Shown here: positions 41,137 through 50,094 of the stretch, in pieces
How the letters are laid out: each line of letters opens with the position of its first letter
How positions within the stretch are numbered: the stretch's first letter is position 1
Assembly (NCBI RefSeq): GCF_009760925.1
Contig: NZ_VRLV01000006.1
Coordinates: forward strand, 186,001-250,000
Source of the DNA: Nonomuraea typhae
GTDB taxonomy: Bacteria; Actinomycetota; Actinomycetes; Streptosporangiales; Streptosporangiaceae
DNA: 64,000 nt
Reading direction: 5' to 3'
Position numbers and translations under genes: made by a program
Notes under the pieces: model-generated
What the model was told of the DNA's origin: nothing
What the model saw: only the letters and a program-made list of their open reading frames with translations
Databases searched by the model: none

Positions 41137-41609
41137 TCCGGGCGTTGGTGATCACGGTCTCGAACCGCGCCTCCGCCGGGGTGTATGCCGATAAATCGGG
41201 ACCTCTCCTGGTTTCGCTGCTGGGGGAGGCGGGCTGCGACGTGTCCGGCCCCGTCGTGGTGCCCGACGGCGACCCCGTGGAGGTTGCGCTGCGTGACGGA
41301 GTCGCGGGCGGATATGACGTGATCGTCACCACCGGCGGCACCGGGCTGACGCCGATGGACTTGACGCCGGAAATAACCGCCCGGGTAATTTCCCGTGAAA
41401 TTCCGGGCATCGCCGAGGCCATCAGACAGGCGAATCGCGAAAAAGTGCCAACCTCGATTCTTTCCCGTGGCATGGCGGGACAAGCGGGAAACACGCTCAT
41501 CGTCAACCTGCCCGGCTCCAGCGGCGGAGTGCGGGACGGCGTCGCCGTACTCGCGCCCATCCTTCAGCACGCGGTGGAGCAGATCCGCGGCGGTGACCAC
41601 CCGCGCTGA
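41133..41609 (+). CDS. MoaB/Mog-like molybdopterin-binding protein
   Basis: A 158-residue protein from ATG 41133 (ATGA overlap with moaC). VITVSNRASAG, TTGGTGLTPMD and AGNTLIVNLPGSSGGVRDG are the MPT-binding motifs of MoaB/Mog, which adenylylate molybdopterin. Unlike its neighbours, the middle of the gene (41190-41480) uses several A/T-rich codons. Confidence 0.9.
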   Translation: MIRALVITVSNRASAGVYADKSGPLLVSLLGEAGCDVSGPVVVPDGDPVEVALRDGVAGGYDVIVTTGGTGLTPMDLTPEITARVISREIPGIAEAIRQANREKVPTSILSRGMAGQAGNTLIVNLPGSSGGVRDGVAVLAPILQHAVEQIRGGDHPR

Positions 41610-41649
41610 TCCGTGGCGACATCGTGCCCAATAGGGGGATGATGAGGGT

Positions 41650-42294
41650 GTGGATCGACTTCGTGGCTGGCCGGCGACTCTGAGCGAAGGCCCGGTGGGT
41701 CTTCGGCCGCTGCGGCTGGGAGATGTCCGGGTCTGGCGCGACACCCGCCTGCGCAACGCCGACTGGCTGCGGCCGTGGGAACCGAGCAATCCCGAAACAC
41801 CCCTGTTCAAAACCGGTCTCGGACCCTACGTGTCCATGGTCGGCACCCTGCGGCGAGAGGCCAGGCAAGGGATGGCGCTGCCCTGGGTGGTCACCTACCA
41901 GGGCCGCTTCGCCGGTCAGCTGACCGTCGGCGCCATCGTCTGGGGCTCCGCGCGCTCCGCCCAGGTCGGCTACTGGATCGACGGCGCCCTCGCCGGCCGC
42001 GGCATCACCCCCACCGCCCTCGCCATGGCCGTCGACCACTGCTTCTTCACCACCGGCCTGCACCGCCTGGAAGCCAACATCCGGCCCGAAAACCAGGCCA
42101 GCAGAAGGGTGGTTGAGAAGCTGGGATTCAGGGAAGAAGGCATTCGGCGTCGCCAACTCCACATCGACGGAGCCTGGCGCGACCACATCTGCTATGCGCT
42201 GACCGTCGAAGATGTTCCCGGCGGGCTGCTCGTACAGTGGCGTCGCGCCCGTGAGTCAGCCGCTCACGGAGGGTCTCCGGTAGAAGAGGTTTGA
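41650..42294 (+). CDS. GNAT acetyltransferase (RimJ-type)
   Basis: A 214-residue protein from GTG 41650. GVIVGQLT-type strand (GRFAGQLTVG), YWIDGALAGRGITPTALAMAVDH (acetyl-CoA loop) and RLEANIRPENQASRRVVEKLGFREEG are RimJ/RimL features. It probably acetylates an N-terminal amino group; target unknown. It lies between the moa genes and sepX, as in related actinomycetes. Confidence 0.88.
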   Translation: MDRLRGWPATLSEGPVGLRPLRLGDVRVWRDTRLRNADWLRPWEPSNPETPLFKTGLGPYVSMVGTLRREARQGMALPWVVTYQGRFAGQLTVGAIVWGSARSAQVGYWIDGALAGRGITPTALAMAVDHCFFTTGLHRLEANIRPENQASRRVVEKLGFREEGIRRRQLHIDGAWRDHICYALTVEDVPGGLLVQWRRARESAAHGGSPVEEV

Positions 42295-42430
42295 CGATCT
42301 CGCGACACACCGCATCGAATGCTAGTCAATTAGTGACACGCGGTCTTACGGTGCGTGACGTGAGCACATCGAAGACGCCAAGAAGTCCCAGGCGTTTTCC
42401 TGCTGCCCGCATTCTGGTCCGGAGGTGGTC

Positions 42431-43036
42431 GTGAGCAGCGCCCTCCTCTATCTCGCCATCGTCGTCATGTGGCTGTGCGTCCTCGTACCCATGTGGCTGC
42501 GCCGCGACAAGACGAACCTCGCCGAGCTGGCCGAGCTCGAAGAGGAGTACTACACCGGCGAACACCAGCTCCCCGACCTCGAGCAGGTCCAAGGCGCCTC
42601 GCTCATGGACCAGGCGGACACCGGCGAATACACCCTGGACGACATCCCGGCACCCGCCGTCGACCCACGCTCGTTCCGGGCCAAGCGCCGGGCCATCATC
42701 GTCGCCCGGCGCCGCAGGCTGCTGTTCTTCACCGCGCTGCTCGTGATCGCCTCGCTGGTGACGGCCGCCGTGCGGATGATGCCCTGGTGGGGGGTGGTGC
42801 CCTCCCTCGTGGTGACGGCCGCCTACCTGGTGTTCCTGCGCATCGCCGTACAAGTGGATCAGGAACGCCGCCAGCGGGCCAACCAGGCGCGCGCCGAGCG
42901 GCGCCGGAGGGTACGCGAGCAGCGGCGGCTGGAGGCGGAGCGGGCCGAGGCCGAGATCATCGAGTTCACGGCTCGGCAACCGGACGTGCTCTTCGATCAG
43001 TACGCCGAACCGCCTCGGCGGGCGGTGGGGGACTGA
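42431..43036 (+). CDS. SepX/GlpR-type divisome membrane protein
   Basis: A 201-residue protein from GTG 42431 behind GGAGG. An N-terminal helix (LLYLAIVVMWLCVLVPMWLRRD), an acidic linker (LEEEYYTGEH), then two central helices (LLFFTALLVIASLVTAAVRM and PSLVVTAAYLVFLRI) and a long charged coil. This architecture and the place next to moeA/GNAT match SepX/GlpR, needed for septum formation in Streptomyces and Mycobacterium. The symbol is withheld because I judge by context. Confidence 0.78.
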   Translation: MSSALLYLAIVVMWLCVLVPMWLRRDKTNLAELAELEEEYYTGEHQLPDLEQVQGASLMDQADTGEYTLDDIPAPAVDPRSFRAKRRAIIVARRRRLLFFTALLVIASLVTAAVRMMPWWGVVPSLVVTAAYLVFLRIAVQVDQERRQRANQARAERRRRVREQRRLEAERAEAEIIEFTARQPDVLFDQYAEPPRRAVGD

Positions 43037-43086
43037 AATGAGTGGCGCGAGGACCCCTGGGAGTTTGCTAACCTGGTCGAGTCCTT

Positions 43087-43160
43087 GGGGATGTAGCGCA
43101 GTCCGGTAGCGCACTTCGTTCGCATCGAAGGGGTCAGGGGTTCGAATCCCCTCATCTCCA
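43087..43160 (+). tRNA. tRNA-Ala (anticodon CGC)
   Basis: A 74-base cloverleaf: acceptor GGGGATG with CATCTCC and discriminator A, anticodon loop TTCGCAT in a CTTCG/CGAAG stem, T-arm AGGGGTTCGAATCCCCT. No CCA is encoded. A terminator follows 11 bases later. Confidence 0.96.
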
Positions 43161-43170
43161 CCGAGGTCAG

Positions 43171-43205
43171 AGGCCACTTCTGGATGATCAGAAGTGGCCT
43201 TTTTC
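43171..43205 (+). terminator. Rho-independent terminator after tRNA-Ala
   Basis: AGGCCACTTCTG (43171-43182) pairs perfectly with CAGAAGTGGCCT (43189-43200) around GATGAT and is followed by TTTTC. Confidence 0.92.
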
Positions 43206-43257
43206 GTGCCCGAGTGACAACGCGTTTTGAGGATCTGGTCCATCGCTGCGGCCCCTT

Positions 43258-43905
43258 TCAGCAGGACCGGACGGAGTTGAACGCCTTGATGATCACCTCG
43301 ATGGTGGTCGGCCCGAGGGCGTCCTCGGGGACGCGTTCAAGGTCGGGCTGGTGCATGGCCCGCCAGCCGTCGGGGAAGTGGTCGTTGGCGACTGTGACCA
43401 TCAGGGCGGTCAGGATGGGCTGGGCGACGCGGCCGTGGGCGAGCCGGTTTTTCGGATTGCCAGGTCGTGATCGAAGCGTTGGATGCGCCCGTTCAAGCTC
43501 TCCGTCTGCGCTCGGATAGGCCCATAAGTGGCTCTTGAGGTAGGGCAGGTCCTGGCGGAATTTGTCCAGGTGGCCGAGATCTCCAGGCCGGATGGTGACC
43601 GTCTGCTGGCAGCAGATGGTGGGCCACTGGCAGGTCCGGGGCCGGAGGCAGGACGCGGGGTTTGGCCGCCCGATGGGCGGCTCGCTGCCGGGCATTGGCC
43701 AGATCGATCGGGTTCGGTCCACGGGCGAGTTGCTGGTGAAGGCGCTCCAGGCGCGGGCAGCTCAGGGTGGAAGAGAGGTCCCTGCTCCGGGGCACTGTTT
43801 GCGGACCGCGGCCGCCGTCTATGAGCAGGGCGCCATGAACGGATCCTGGAAGGCCGCGCTGGTTGGGTTTGTAGTCCAGGACTGGTTGATAGCCGAGCTC
43901 GCGGA
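43258..43905 (-). pseudogene. decayed transposase C-terminal half
   Basis: On the minus strand, one frame reads FARPIRELGYQPVLDYKPNQRG and VHGALLIDG; a second frame continues with TICCQQTVTIRPGDLGHLDKF, RQDLPY and RVAQPILTALMVTVANDHF. These are consecutive parts of transposase-like proteins common in actinomycetes (IS1182-related), now split by a frameshift and lacking the N-terminal part. It abuts the decayed serine hydrolase. Confidence 0.6.
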
Positions 43906-43929
43906 TCGGGCGGGCGAAGTGTTCGATCT

Positions 43930-44881
43930 TTTGATCGGTGTAGGCGCGGTGCTGGCCGCCCGCGGGGACCGGCGGCTCTTCGCCAAGGGGTACGGCCTCG
44001 CCGATCGCGAGCACGCCGTGCCCAACACGTCGCGAACGGCGTTCAGGATCGGTTCCCAGACCAAGACCTTCACCGCGATCGCGCTCCTGCGGCTGCAGGA
44101 GCAGGGCAGCCTCCGCGTCGCCGATCCGATCGGCCGCCACCTGCCTGGCTACCCGGACGGCGACGCGATCACGCTGCACCACCTGCTGACCAACACCTCC
44201 GGCATCCCCGATTACGTCACGACTGAGGGCTTCACTCACATCATGGGAACGCCGCGCATGAGAGCGTCGCTCATCGCCGACTTCAAGGATCGGCCCCTGC
44301 TGTTCGAGCCGGGTGCCCTGCACTCGACGGTCGAGGACCTGCATCGATGGAACCGCGGCCTACCTCGCCTGCTGCGCCCTGCATCGCTCGCGGAGCTGGT
44401 CAAGCCACACGCGGTAGCCGACGGGATCGGCTACGGGTACGGCTGTGCGGTACGCGGGGACCGCGTCGAGAGCTCGGGCGGCACCATCGGCTTCGTCAGC
44501 GTCTCGGCGCACTACCGTCGCGACGACCTCTTCGTCACCGTGCTGTCCAACATCGAGAACGCCGCGTTCACCGAGATCGAGGCCGCCCTGGCGGCGATCG
44601 CTTGCGGCGAGCCCTACGAGTTGCCCAGCCGGCGGGTCTTCGTCACCGTCGACCCTGCCGTCCTCGACCGGTACGCCGGCCGTTACACAATGCGGTACAT
44701 GGGACGCACCTCCACAATGGACGTCACGCGCGACGGCGACCGGCTGATGGTGGAGGTGCATGGGCTGGCCAGGACGTCATCGCCCGCCCCGCCGCCTGAT
44801 CTCCTCCCTCAGGCGGACGACGGCCACAACGGTCACCGCGTACCGTCAGGTTGTGATCGTGCCATGCTTCGCCGGCCTTGA
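43930..44881 (+). pseudogene. decayed serine hydrolase (beta-lactamase family)
   Basis: The frame holds class C/PBP motifs: FAKGYGLADREHAVPN and GSQTKTF (S-x-x-K), then HHLLTNTSGIPDYV. No start is found; the upstream part of the open frame is transposase remnant. About 100 residues with the YSNSNY motif are missing between LLFEPG and ALHSTVEDLHRW, joined in frame. The C-terminus diverges after MVEVHGLA. The serine is present but the tyrosine motif is lost. Confidence 0.7.
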
Positions 44882-45009
44882 GCTTCCGGGCAGTTTGACG
44901 TGCGTGGTGCTTGCACAGCGCCAGGATGGCCAGTTCCAGGGTGCGCGATCGAGGAGGTGCCCGCGCGGGTCGCAGCTGTGCGACGAGGTGCGGGTTCGTG
45001 GTCGTCGGT

Positions 45010-45735
45010 TCAGCCGAGCATGATGGCGCCGCCGTCGGCGCTGATGGTCTGCCCGGTCACGTAGCGGGCATCTTCCGACAGGAAGAACAGCACCGGTCCC
45101 GCGATGTCGGCGGCCTCGCCGATGCGCCCGAGCGCGACGCCGGACAGGAACTCCTCGCGTTGGTCCCGCGGCAGCCGTTCCCAGTCCGCGCGGGTCGGGT
45201 CGGCGAGGATCAGGCCGGGGGCCACGCAGTTCACCCGGATGCCGGCGGGGCCGAGCTCGCGGGCGAGCTGCCGGGTGAAGCCGATCACGCCTGCCTTGGC
45301 GGCGGCGTATGCCTGCACGCCGGTGCGCGAGGTGGTACGGCCGGCCCCTGAGGAGATGTTGACGATCGCTCCTCTCCCGGCCCGCTTCATCGCACCGGCG
45401 GCGGCACGCGAGCAGTAGAAGACGCCGTCCAGGTTGAGGGCGACCACCGCGCGCCATGCCTCGTCGGAGACCTGGTCGACGGGGGCGCGCGGACCACCGG
45501 GGCCGCCCGCGCAGTTGACCAGGAAGTCGATGCGTTCTTCGACGGCCTCGATCTCTTCGAACACCTGCGACACGCCGCGTGAGTCGGTGACGTCGAGGTG
45601 CCGCCGCACGGCGCCGTCCAGAGGGACCTCGCGCAGGTCCAGGGCCCAGACCCGCGCTCCCCGGCTCAGCAGGGCGCCGCAGATGGCCTGCCCGATCTCC
45701 CCGGCGGCTCCGGTGACGACCGCTACGCCGTTCAT
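45010..45735 (-). CDS. short-chain dehydrogenase/reductase
   Basis: A 241-residue SDR: VVTGAAGEIGQAI (NAD(P) loop), NCAGGPGG, and the catalytic Ser plus Y-x3-K (ISSGAG, YAAAKAG); C-terminal INADGG-type ISADGGAIM. It is the last gene of the 45.0-53.3 kb half of the catabolic cluster, with ATGA overlap to the upstream flavin reductase. Substrate unknown. Confidence 0.88.
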   Translation of the reverse strand: MNGVAVVTGAAGEIGQAICGALLSRGARVWALDLREVPLDGAVRRHLDVTDSRGVSQVFEEIEAVEERIDFLVNCAGGPGGPRAPVDQVSDEAWRAVVALNLDGVFYCSRAAAGAMKRAGRGAIVNISSGAGRTTSRTGVQAYAAAKAGVIGFTRQLARELGPAGIRVNCVAPGLILADPTRADWERLPRDQREEFLSGVALGRIGEAADIAGPVLFFLSEDARYVTGQTISADGGAIMLG

Positions 45736-46262
45736 CGGTCCTCCCCGGACAGGCGGCGGAAGCGGCTGCCGTGGAAGACGAGTGGCGCGGTCTCGGGAAA
45801 GCAGCGCAGCGCCAGCACGCGCAGCAGGGCGATGTGGTGGTCGCCGGCGGGCAGTTCCTCCTGCAGCACGCACTCGAGCCAGGCGGAGGCCCCGCCGATG
45901 AGGACCGCTCCGCGAGGGGTGCGCGTCCAGCTCACCCCTGCGAACCGGTCGCCGTCCTTGGCCGACAGCGTCCTGCAGACGCCTTCGTGCCCTTCGGCGA
46001 ACACGCTCAGCCCGAGCCGGGGCAGCACCCGCAGCCGGGGCCAGGTCGCCGACTCGTTGGCCACGCACACCGACACCAGCGGTGGGGCCAAGGACACCGA
46101 GGTGAAGGAGCTGGCCGCCATGCCCGCGGGTTCGGCGTCATCCACCCCGCACAACGCGACGACCCCGCTGGGGAAGCAGCCGTAGGCCCGGCGCAGCGTG
46201 GCGGGGTCCGCCTCACTCGTCAGGCCGATCTGGTCAGCTGCGGCAACGCGGATGCCAGCCAT
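45732..46262 (-). CDS. flavin reductase (HpaC/RutF-like)
   Basis: A 176-residue protein. AYGCFPSGVVALCGV, GMAASSFTSVSLAPPLVSVCVAN and GDRFAGVSWT are the flavin reductase-like domain. It should supply reduced FMN/FAD to the luciferase-like monooxygenase nearby. It overlaps both neighbours. Confidence 0.88.
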   Translation of the reverse strand: MAGIRVAAADQIGLTSEADPATLRRAYGCFPSGVVALCGVDDAEPAGMAASSFTSVSLAPPLVSVCVANESATWPRLRVLPRLGLSVFAEGHEGVCRTLSAKDGDRFAGVSWTRTPRGAVLIGGASAWLECVLQEELPAGDHHIALLRVLALRCFPETAPLVFHGSRFRRLSGEDR

Positions 46263-46705
46263 CGGTCGAACACCTCCTCCTTGTCGTAGTCCGACTCCAG
46301 GACGTACAGGGCCCGGGTGGGGCAGGTGGCGCCCAGCTCCACCAGGACCGGTTTGAGCAGCAGTTCGGGAGCCAGGGCATGGGCCGGGCCGGCGCCGACC
46401 ATCAGCGGCACGGCGACCACGCCGGCCAGCGCGTCGGCGGGCAGCAGGTCGAGGAAGACCTTGAGCAGTCCCGTGTAGGTGGCTTTGAAGGTCGGGCTGG
46501 CCACGATCACGACCTCGGCCGCGCGCACGGCCGCCAGGGCGGCCTCGACGCGGGGATCGCCCGCCGCCAGGAGCGCCGGGCCCAGCTCGGCCAGCTCCAC
46601 CACCGGCCCGGGCGGTTGCGCCAGCTTCGCCGCCAGTGTGCGGGCGGCGGCAGCCGTACGGGAGGCCGGGCGGGGGTTTCCCACGACGGTGACCAGCGCG
46701 GTCAT
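46220..46705 (-). CDS. NADPH-dependent FMN reductase (MsuE-like)
   Basis: A 161-residue flavodoxin-like protein: VVGNPRPASRTAAAART (phosphate loop) and VIVASPTFKATYTGLLKVFLDLL match SsuE/MsuE reductases. A second reductase type in the same half supports flavin supply to a two-component oxygenase. It overlaps the next gene by 43 bases. Confidence 0.85.
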   Translation of the reverse strand: MTALVTVVGNPRPASRTAAAARTLAAKLAQPPGPVVELAELGPALLAAGDPRVEAALAAVRAAEVVIVASPTFKATYTGLLKVFLDLLPADALAGVVAVPLMVGAGPAHALAPELLLKPVLVELGATCPTRALYVLESDYDKEEVFDRWLASALPQLTRSA

Positions 46706-47928
46706 CGGACCCAGCTCTCGCGCAGGACGCGCAGCACGTTTCCGCCGGTGACCTTGGCGATGTCCGCGTCGGGCCAGCCGTGCCCGACCAGCCACGCGAC
46801 GGCGTTGCGCAGGCTCTCGCCCGGGTTCTCCATGCCCGCGCAGTACTCCACCCGCTCCGGCACCGGGTTCCGCACGCCGACCTTGGTCAGCGGGTCGGGC
46901 TCACCCTGCGGCCCGGGCAGGTCGCCGGTGCCGAACAGCGAGGCGAAGACCCGGTGGACGCCGACGTGGTCGCCGAAGAGGGTGTCGGGTCCGAACGTCA
47001 CATGGTCGAGGCCCATCAGCTCGACGCAGTACAGGAAGTGGTCCATCACGGAGTCGATCGAGTGCCGGGGATGAGCCTCGGAGACGGTCGAGTGCGGCGC
47101 GGCCTCCACGCCCAGCAGACCGCCCGCGCCGGCCAGGGCGCGCAGCACCACGTCCGGCTTCATGCGTTCGGTCGGCCAAACCGTCCGGGCCCCCGCGTGC
47201 GTGATCATCACAGGTGCGGCCGAGGCTTCGATGGCGTCCAGGCTCGTACGGTCCCCCGCATGGGAGAGGTCGATCGACATGCCCAGGCGGTTCATCCTGT
47301 CCACGACCTGGCGTCCGAACCTGGTCAGGCCGCCGTCGCGGTCCTCGGCCAGCCCGCTGCCGATCTGGTTGGCGCCGTTGTAGACCAGGCCGAGCTGGCG
47401 CACGCCGAATCCGTAGAGCAGGTCGAGCCGGTCGAGTTCGTTCTCGATGGGCGTCGCCGCCTCGATGGCCAGCACGAGCGCGATCTGCCCGCTCTCCCGG
47501 CAGTCGAGGATCTCGCGCACGCTCCGCGCGATCCGCACCCGGTCCTGGTGGGCCACGTCCGCCAGCCGCATGCCGACGTCGTGCACCACGTCTTCCCACT
47601 TCCAGCCGTGGTGGCTGGTGATGCATCCGGTCGGGCCCATCATGTTGTCGAAGACCACGTCCACCCCGGAGGCGGCGAGCGCCCGGTAGGCCAGGTGCTC
47701 GCGGCCCGAGCGCGCGTAGGCGGGGGCCTGGTCGATGTCGCGCGGGTAGATCTGGGGGTGCTCGTGCAGGTTGATGATGAGGTGCTCGCGCATGAACCGT
47801 TCGGCCCGCTCGGCCTGTTCGGGGCTCAGTCCCGGCTCGTACGGCTGCACGCGGTCGAACTCCGTGTCCAGGTCGAAGGGTGTGTAGCGCTCGCCCAGGT
47901 AGGCGAACGAGGTGTAGTCAGCAGGCAT
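46702..47928 (-). CDS. M19 membrane-dipeptidase-family hydrolase
   Basis: A 408-residue protein behind GAAGGAGG. Metal motifs include INLHEHPQIY (HxH), LVLAIEAATP (bridging Glu), SIDLSHAG and MITHAG. The usual late GSDFDG motif is changed to FGPDTLFGD. Members hydrolyse dipeptides or cyclic amides. Its place among amidohydrolases suggests amide cleavage in a catabolic route. No signal peptide is seen. Confidence 0.85.
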   Translation of the reverse strand: MPADYTSFAYLGERYTPFDLDTEFDRVQPYEPGLSPEQAERAERFMREHLIINLHEHPQIYPRDIDQAPAYARSGREHLAYRALAASGVDVVFDNMMGPTGCITSHHGWKWEDVVHDVGMRLADVAHQDRVRIARSVREILDCRESGQIALVLAIEAATPIENELDRLDLLYGFGVRQLGLVYNGANQIGSGLAEDRDGGLTRFGRQVVDRMNRLGMSIDLSHAGDRTSLDAIEASAAPVMITHAGARTVWPTERMKPDVVLRALAGAGGLLGVEAAPHSTVSEAHPRHSIDSVMDHFLYCVELMGLDHVTFGPDTLFGDHVGVHRVFASLFGTGDLPGPQGEPDPLTKVGVRNPVPERVEYCAGMENPGESLRNAVAWLVGHGWPDADIAKVTGGNVLRVLRESWVR

Positions 47929-49066
47929 CGAGCCTCCTTCGGGTGATCTGGGCGAGGACGGCGACCGCGTCCTCGATGAGGCCGTCGTCGAAGCGGGCCC
48001 GGGGGCTGTGGTTGCCCGGCGCCGCGTCGCCGTCCGCGCCGAAGAGGGCGAACGCGCCGGGGACGGCGGCGAGCACGTGGGCGTAGTCGTCGCCCGCGGG
48101 CAGCGGGTGGGGCAGCGTGGCATACCGCCCCGGGCCGAGGGTTTCGCGCACCACCTGCTCCAGCAGGGCGACCTCCTGCGCGTCGTTGACGACCGGCGGG
48201 TACCCCTGTTTCCACACCACTTCGGCCCGCAGGCCGTGCGCCTCGGCCACGCCGGTGGCGATGCGGTGCACGCCGTCGGCGACGAGCCGTTCGGCCGCGG
48301 GGGAGAAGGTGCGGGCGGTGCCGGTCAGCAGGATCTCGTCGGGGATCACGTTGTGCGCCTGGCCGCCGTGCACGCTGCCGAAGCTGACCACGGCCGGATC
48401 GGCCGGGCCGAAGCGGCGGGCGGCGAACACCTCGACGGCGGTGATGATCTCCGCGGCCACCGGTATCGGGTCCCGCGTCTGATGCGGGAAGCCGCCGTGG
48501 CCTCCTGCGCCTTGGACGTGCACCGTGAACTCGGCGGCCGCCGCGTGCGAGGCGCCCGCGCGGCCGCCGAACACGCCGTGCAACAGCGTCCCGGACAGGG
48601 CGTGCACGCCGTAGGAGGCGACCGGGATCTCGCCGGCGGCCTCCAGCAGGCCCTCGGCCAGCATCAGCGCCATGCCGTCGTGGCCCTCCTCGCCCGGCTG
48701 CCAGGCCAGGACGACCGAACCCGGCAGGCTGTCGCGGGTCGCGGCGAGTTCACGGGCGACGCCGACGAGGATCGCGGTGTGCAGGTCGTGACCGCAGGCG
48801 TGCATCGCCCCGGGAACCTCGGAGGCGAACGGCTCGCCGGACTCCTCCGTCAGCGCGAGCGCGTCCATGTCGGCGCGCAGCAGCACGACCGGTCCCGGGC
48901 GCCCGCCGCGCAGCACCGCGACCACTGAGCTGAGCGCTCGGCCGTGCCGGATCTCCAGTGGCAGGCCGGCCAGCGCGGCGGTGACGCGGCGCTGGGTCTT
49001 CGGCAGCGCGAGCCCGATCTCGGGCTCGCGGTGGATCGCCCTGCGCAGCTGTCTCAGCGCGTGCAT
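47918..49066 (-). CDS. M20-family amidohydrolase (hippurate hydrolase-like)
   Basis: A 382-residue protein. LRADMDALALTE, HACGHDLHTAIL and WQPGEEGHDG are the two-metal site of M20D N-acyl-amino-acid amidohydrolases. RFDDGLIEDAVAV is at the end. It would cleave an amide to release an amino acid. It overlaps the dipeptidase gene by 11 bases. Confidence 0.88.
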   Translation of the reverse strand: MHALRQLRRAIHREPEIGLALPKTQRRVTAALAGLPLEIRHGRALSSVVAVLRGGRPGPVVLLRADMDALALTEESGEPFASEVPGAMHACGHDLHTAILVGVARELAATRDSLPGSVVLAWQPGEEGHDGMALMLAEGLLEAAGEIPVASYGVHALSGTLLHGVFGGRAGASHAAAAEFTVHVQGAGGHGGFPHQTRDPIPVAAEIITAVEVFAARRFGPADPAVVSFGSVHGGQAHNVIPDEILLTGTARTFSPAAERLVADGVHRIATGVAEAHGLRAEVVWKQGYPPVVNDAQEVALLEQVVRETLGPGRYATLPHPLPAGDDYAHVLAAVPGAFALFGADGDAAPGNHSPRARFDDGLIEDAVAVLAQITRRRLDAC

Positions 49067-50094
49067 GTCAGCAGCCGCCGGCCGTTGTCGACCAGGATCG
49101 CGCGCCGCTGCTCCGGCGTGAGCAGGGGCGTGCCGCGCAGCTCGGCCACCAGCTCGGTGCCGAGGCCGGTGTGTGTGAACGGCCAGTCGCTGCCGAAGAC
49201 CAGCCGCTCGGGCCCGACGAGCCGCAGGATCGCCGGAAGCTGGTCGGGTGTGACGCTGCCCGCCAGGTCGTAGTGGAACCTGCGCAGCGACTGCAGGAAG
49301 TCCGGGATGTCGTGGCCGTCGGCGTTGGCCCGCCAGACGTTGCGCGCGACCCGCTGGGCCAGCATGGGCAGCGCCGCGCCCGCGTGCGGGACGATCAGTT
49401 CGATGCCGTCGTTGCGGGCCATCGTGCCGGAGAAGATCAGGTTGATCACGGTCCGGGTGGTCTCGAAGAAGTACTCGTACATGGTGCGCGACCACCCCTG
49501 CATCACCCCCGGCACGAGCACGCTCGGGCTCATGGGGTGCAGCCGGACCAGCGCGCGCCGGCGCGACAACTCGGCGAAGACCGGTTCCAGCCGCGCGTCG
49601 CCCAGATAGACGCCGCGGTTGTTGGTCATGAGGTTGATTCCGTCCGCGCGGAGCGTGTCCAGCGCGTACTCCAGCTCCGCCAGTGACCCGTCCACGTCCG
49701 GCAGCGGCAGCGTGGCGAAGAACCCGAAGCGCCCCGGGTGCTCCTGTGCGGCCCGCGCACCGCCCTCGTTGGCCAGGCGCGCGGTGACCCGGCCCTCGGC
49801 GAAGTCGTCGGAGAGTTGCACGCCGGGCGTGGAGATCGACAGAACGGCGGTCTCGATGCCCCACTGGTCCAGCACCTCCAGATGCCGCGCGGAGCTCCAC
49901 TCGGGCAGGCCGCCCACGTGACCGTCCGGCTTGTCGTAGCCCGCGGCCAGCACGCGCTCGCGGTAGCCGTCCGGGATGAAGTGCACGTGCAGGTCTACCG
50001 CGCGCAGCGCCGCGCGCCCGGAGACGGGATCGGCGTAGGCCGCGGCCAGTTCCCGTTCGGACCAGGTGCCCATCGGGTCGGCGCTCGCCGTCAC
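49054..50094 (-). CDS. ACMSD-like amidohydrolase (decarboxylase family)
   Basis: A 346-residue protein from GTG 50094 (GTGA overlap with the oxygenase). AVDLHVHFIPDGY (HxH), LVRLHPMSP, IVPHAGAALP and LVFGSDWPF form the metal site of amidohydrolase-2/ACMSD enzymes, which decarboxylate or hydrolyse unsaturated acids. Confidence 0.87.
   Translation of the reverse strand: MTASADPMGTWSERELAAAYADPVSGRAALRAVDLHVHFIPDGYRERVLAAGYDKPDGHVGGLPEWSSARHLEVLDQWGIETAVLSISTPGVQLSDDFAEGRVTARLANEGGARAAQEHPGRFGFFATLPLPDVDGSLAELEYALDTLRADGINLMTNNRGVYLGDARLEPVFAELSRRRALVRLHPMSPSVLVPGVMQGWSRTMYEYFFETTRTVINLIFSGTMARNDGIELIVPHAGAALPMLAQRVARNVWRANADGHDIPDFLQSLRRFHYDLAGSVTPDQLPAILRLVGPERLVFGSDWPFTHTGLGTELVAELRGTPLLTPEQRRAILVDNGRRLLTCTR

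Noticed and set aside
41388..41402. ATTTCCCGTGAAAT resembles the parS site GTTTCACGTGAAAC
   Set aside because: Three mismatches over 14 bases, not fully palindromic, and no parAB or origin genes nearby.
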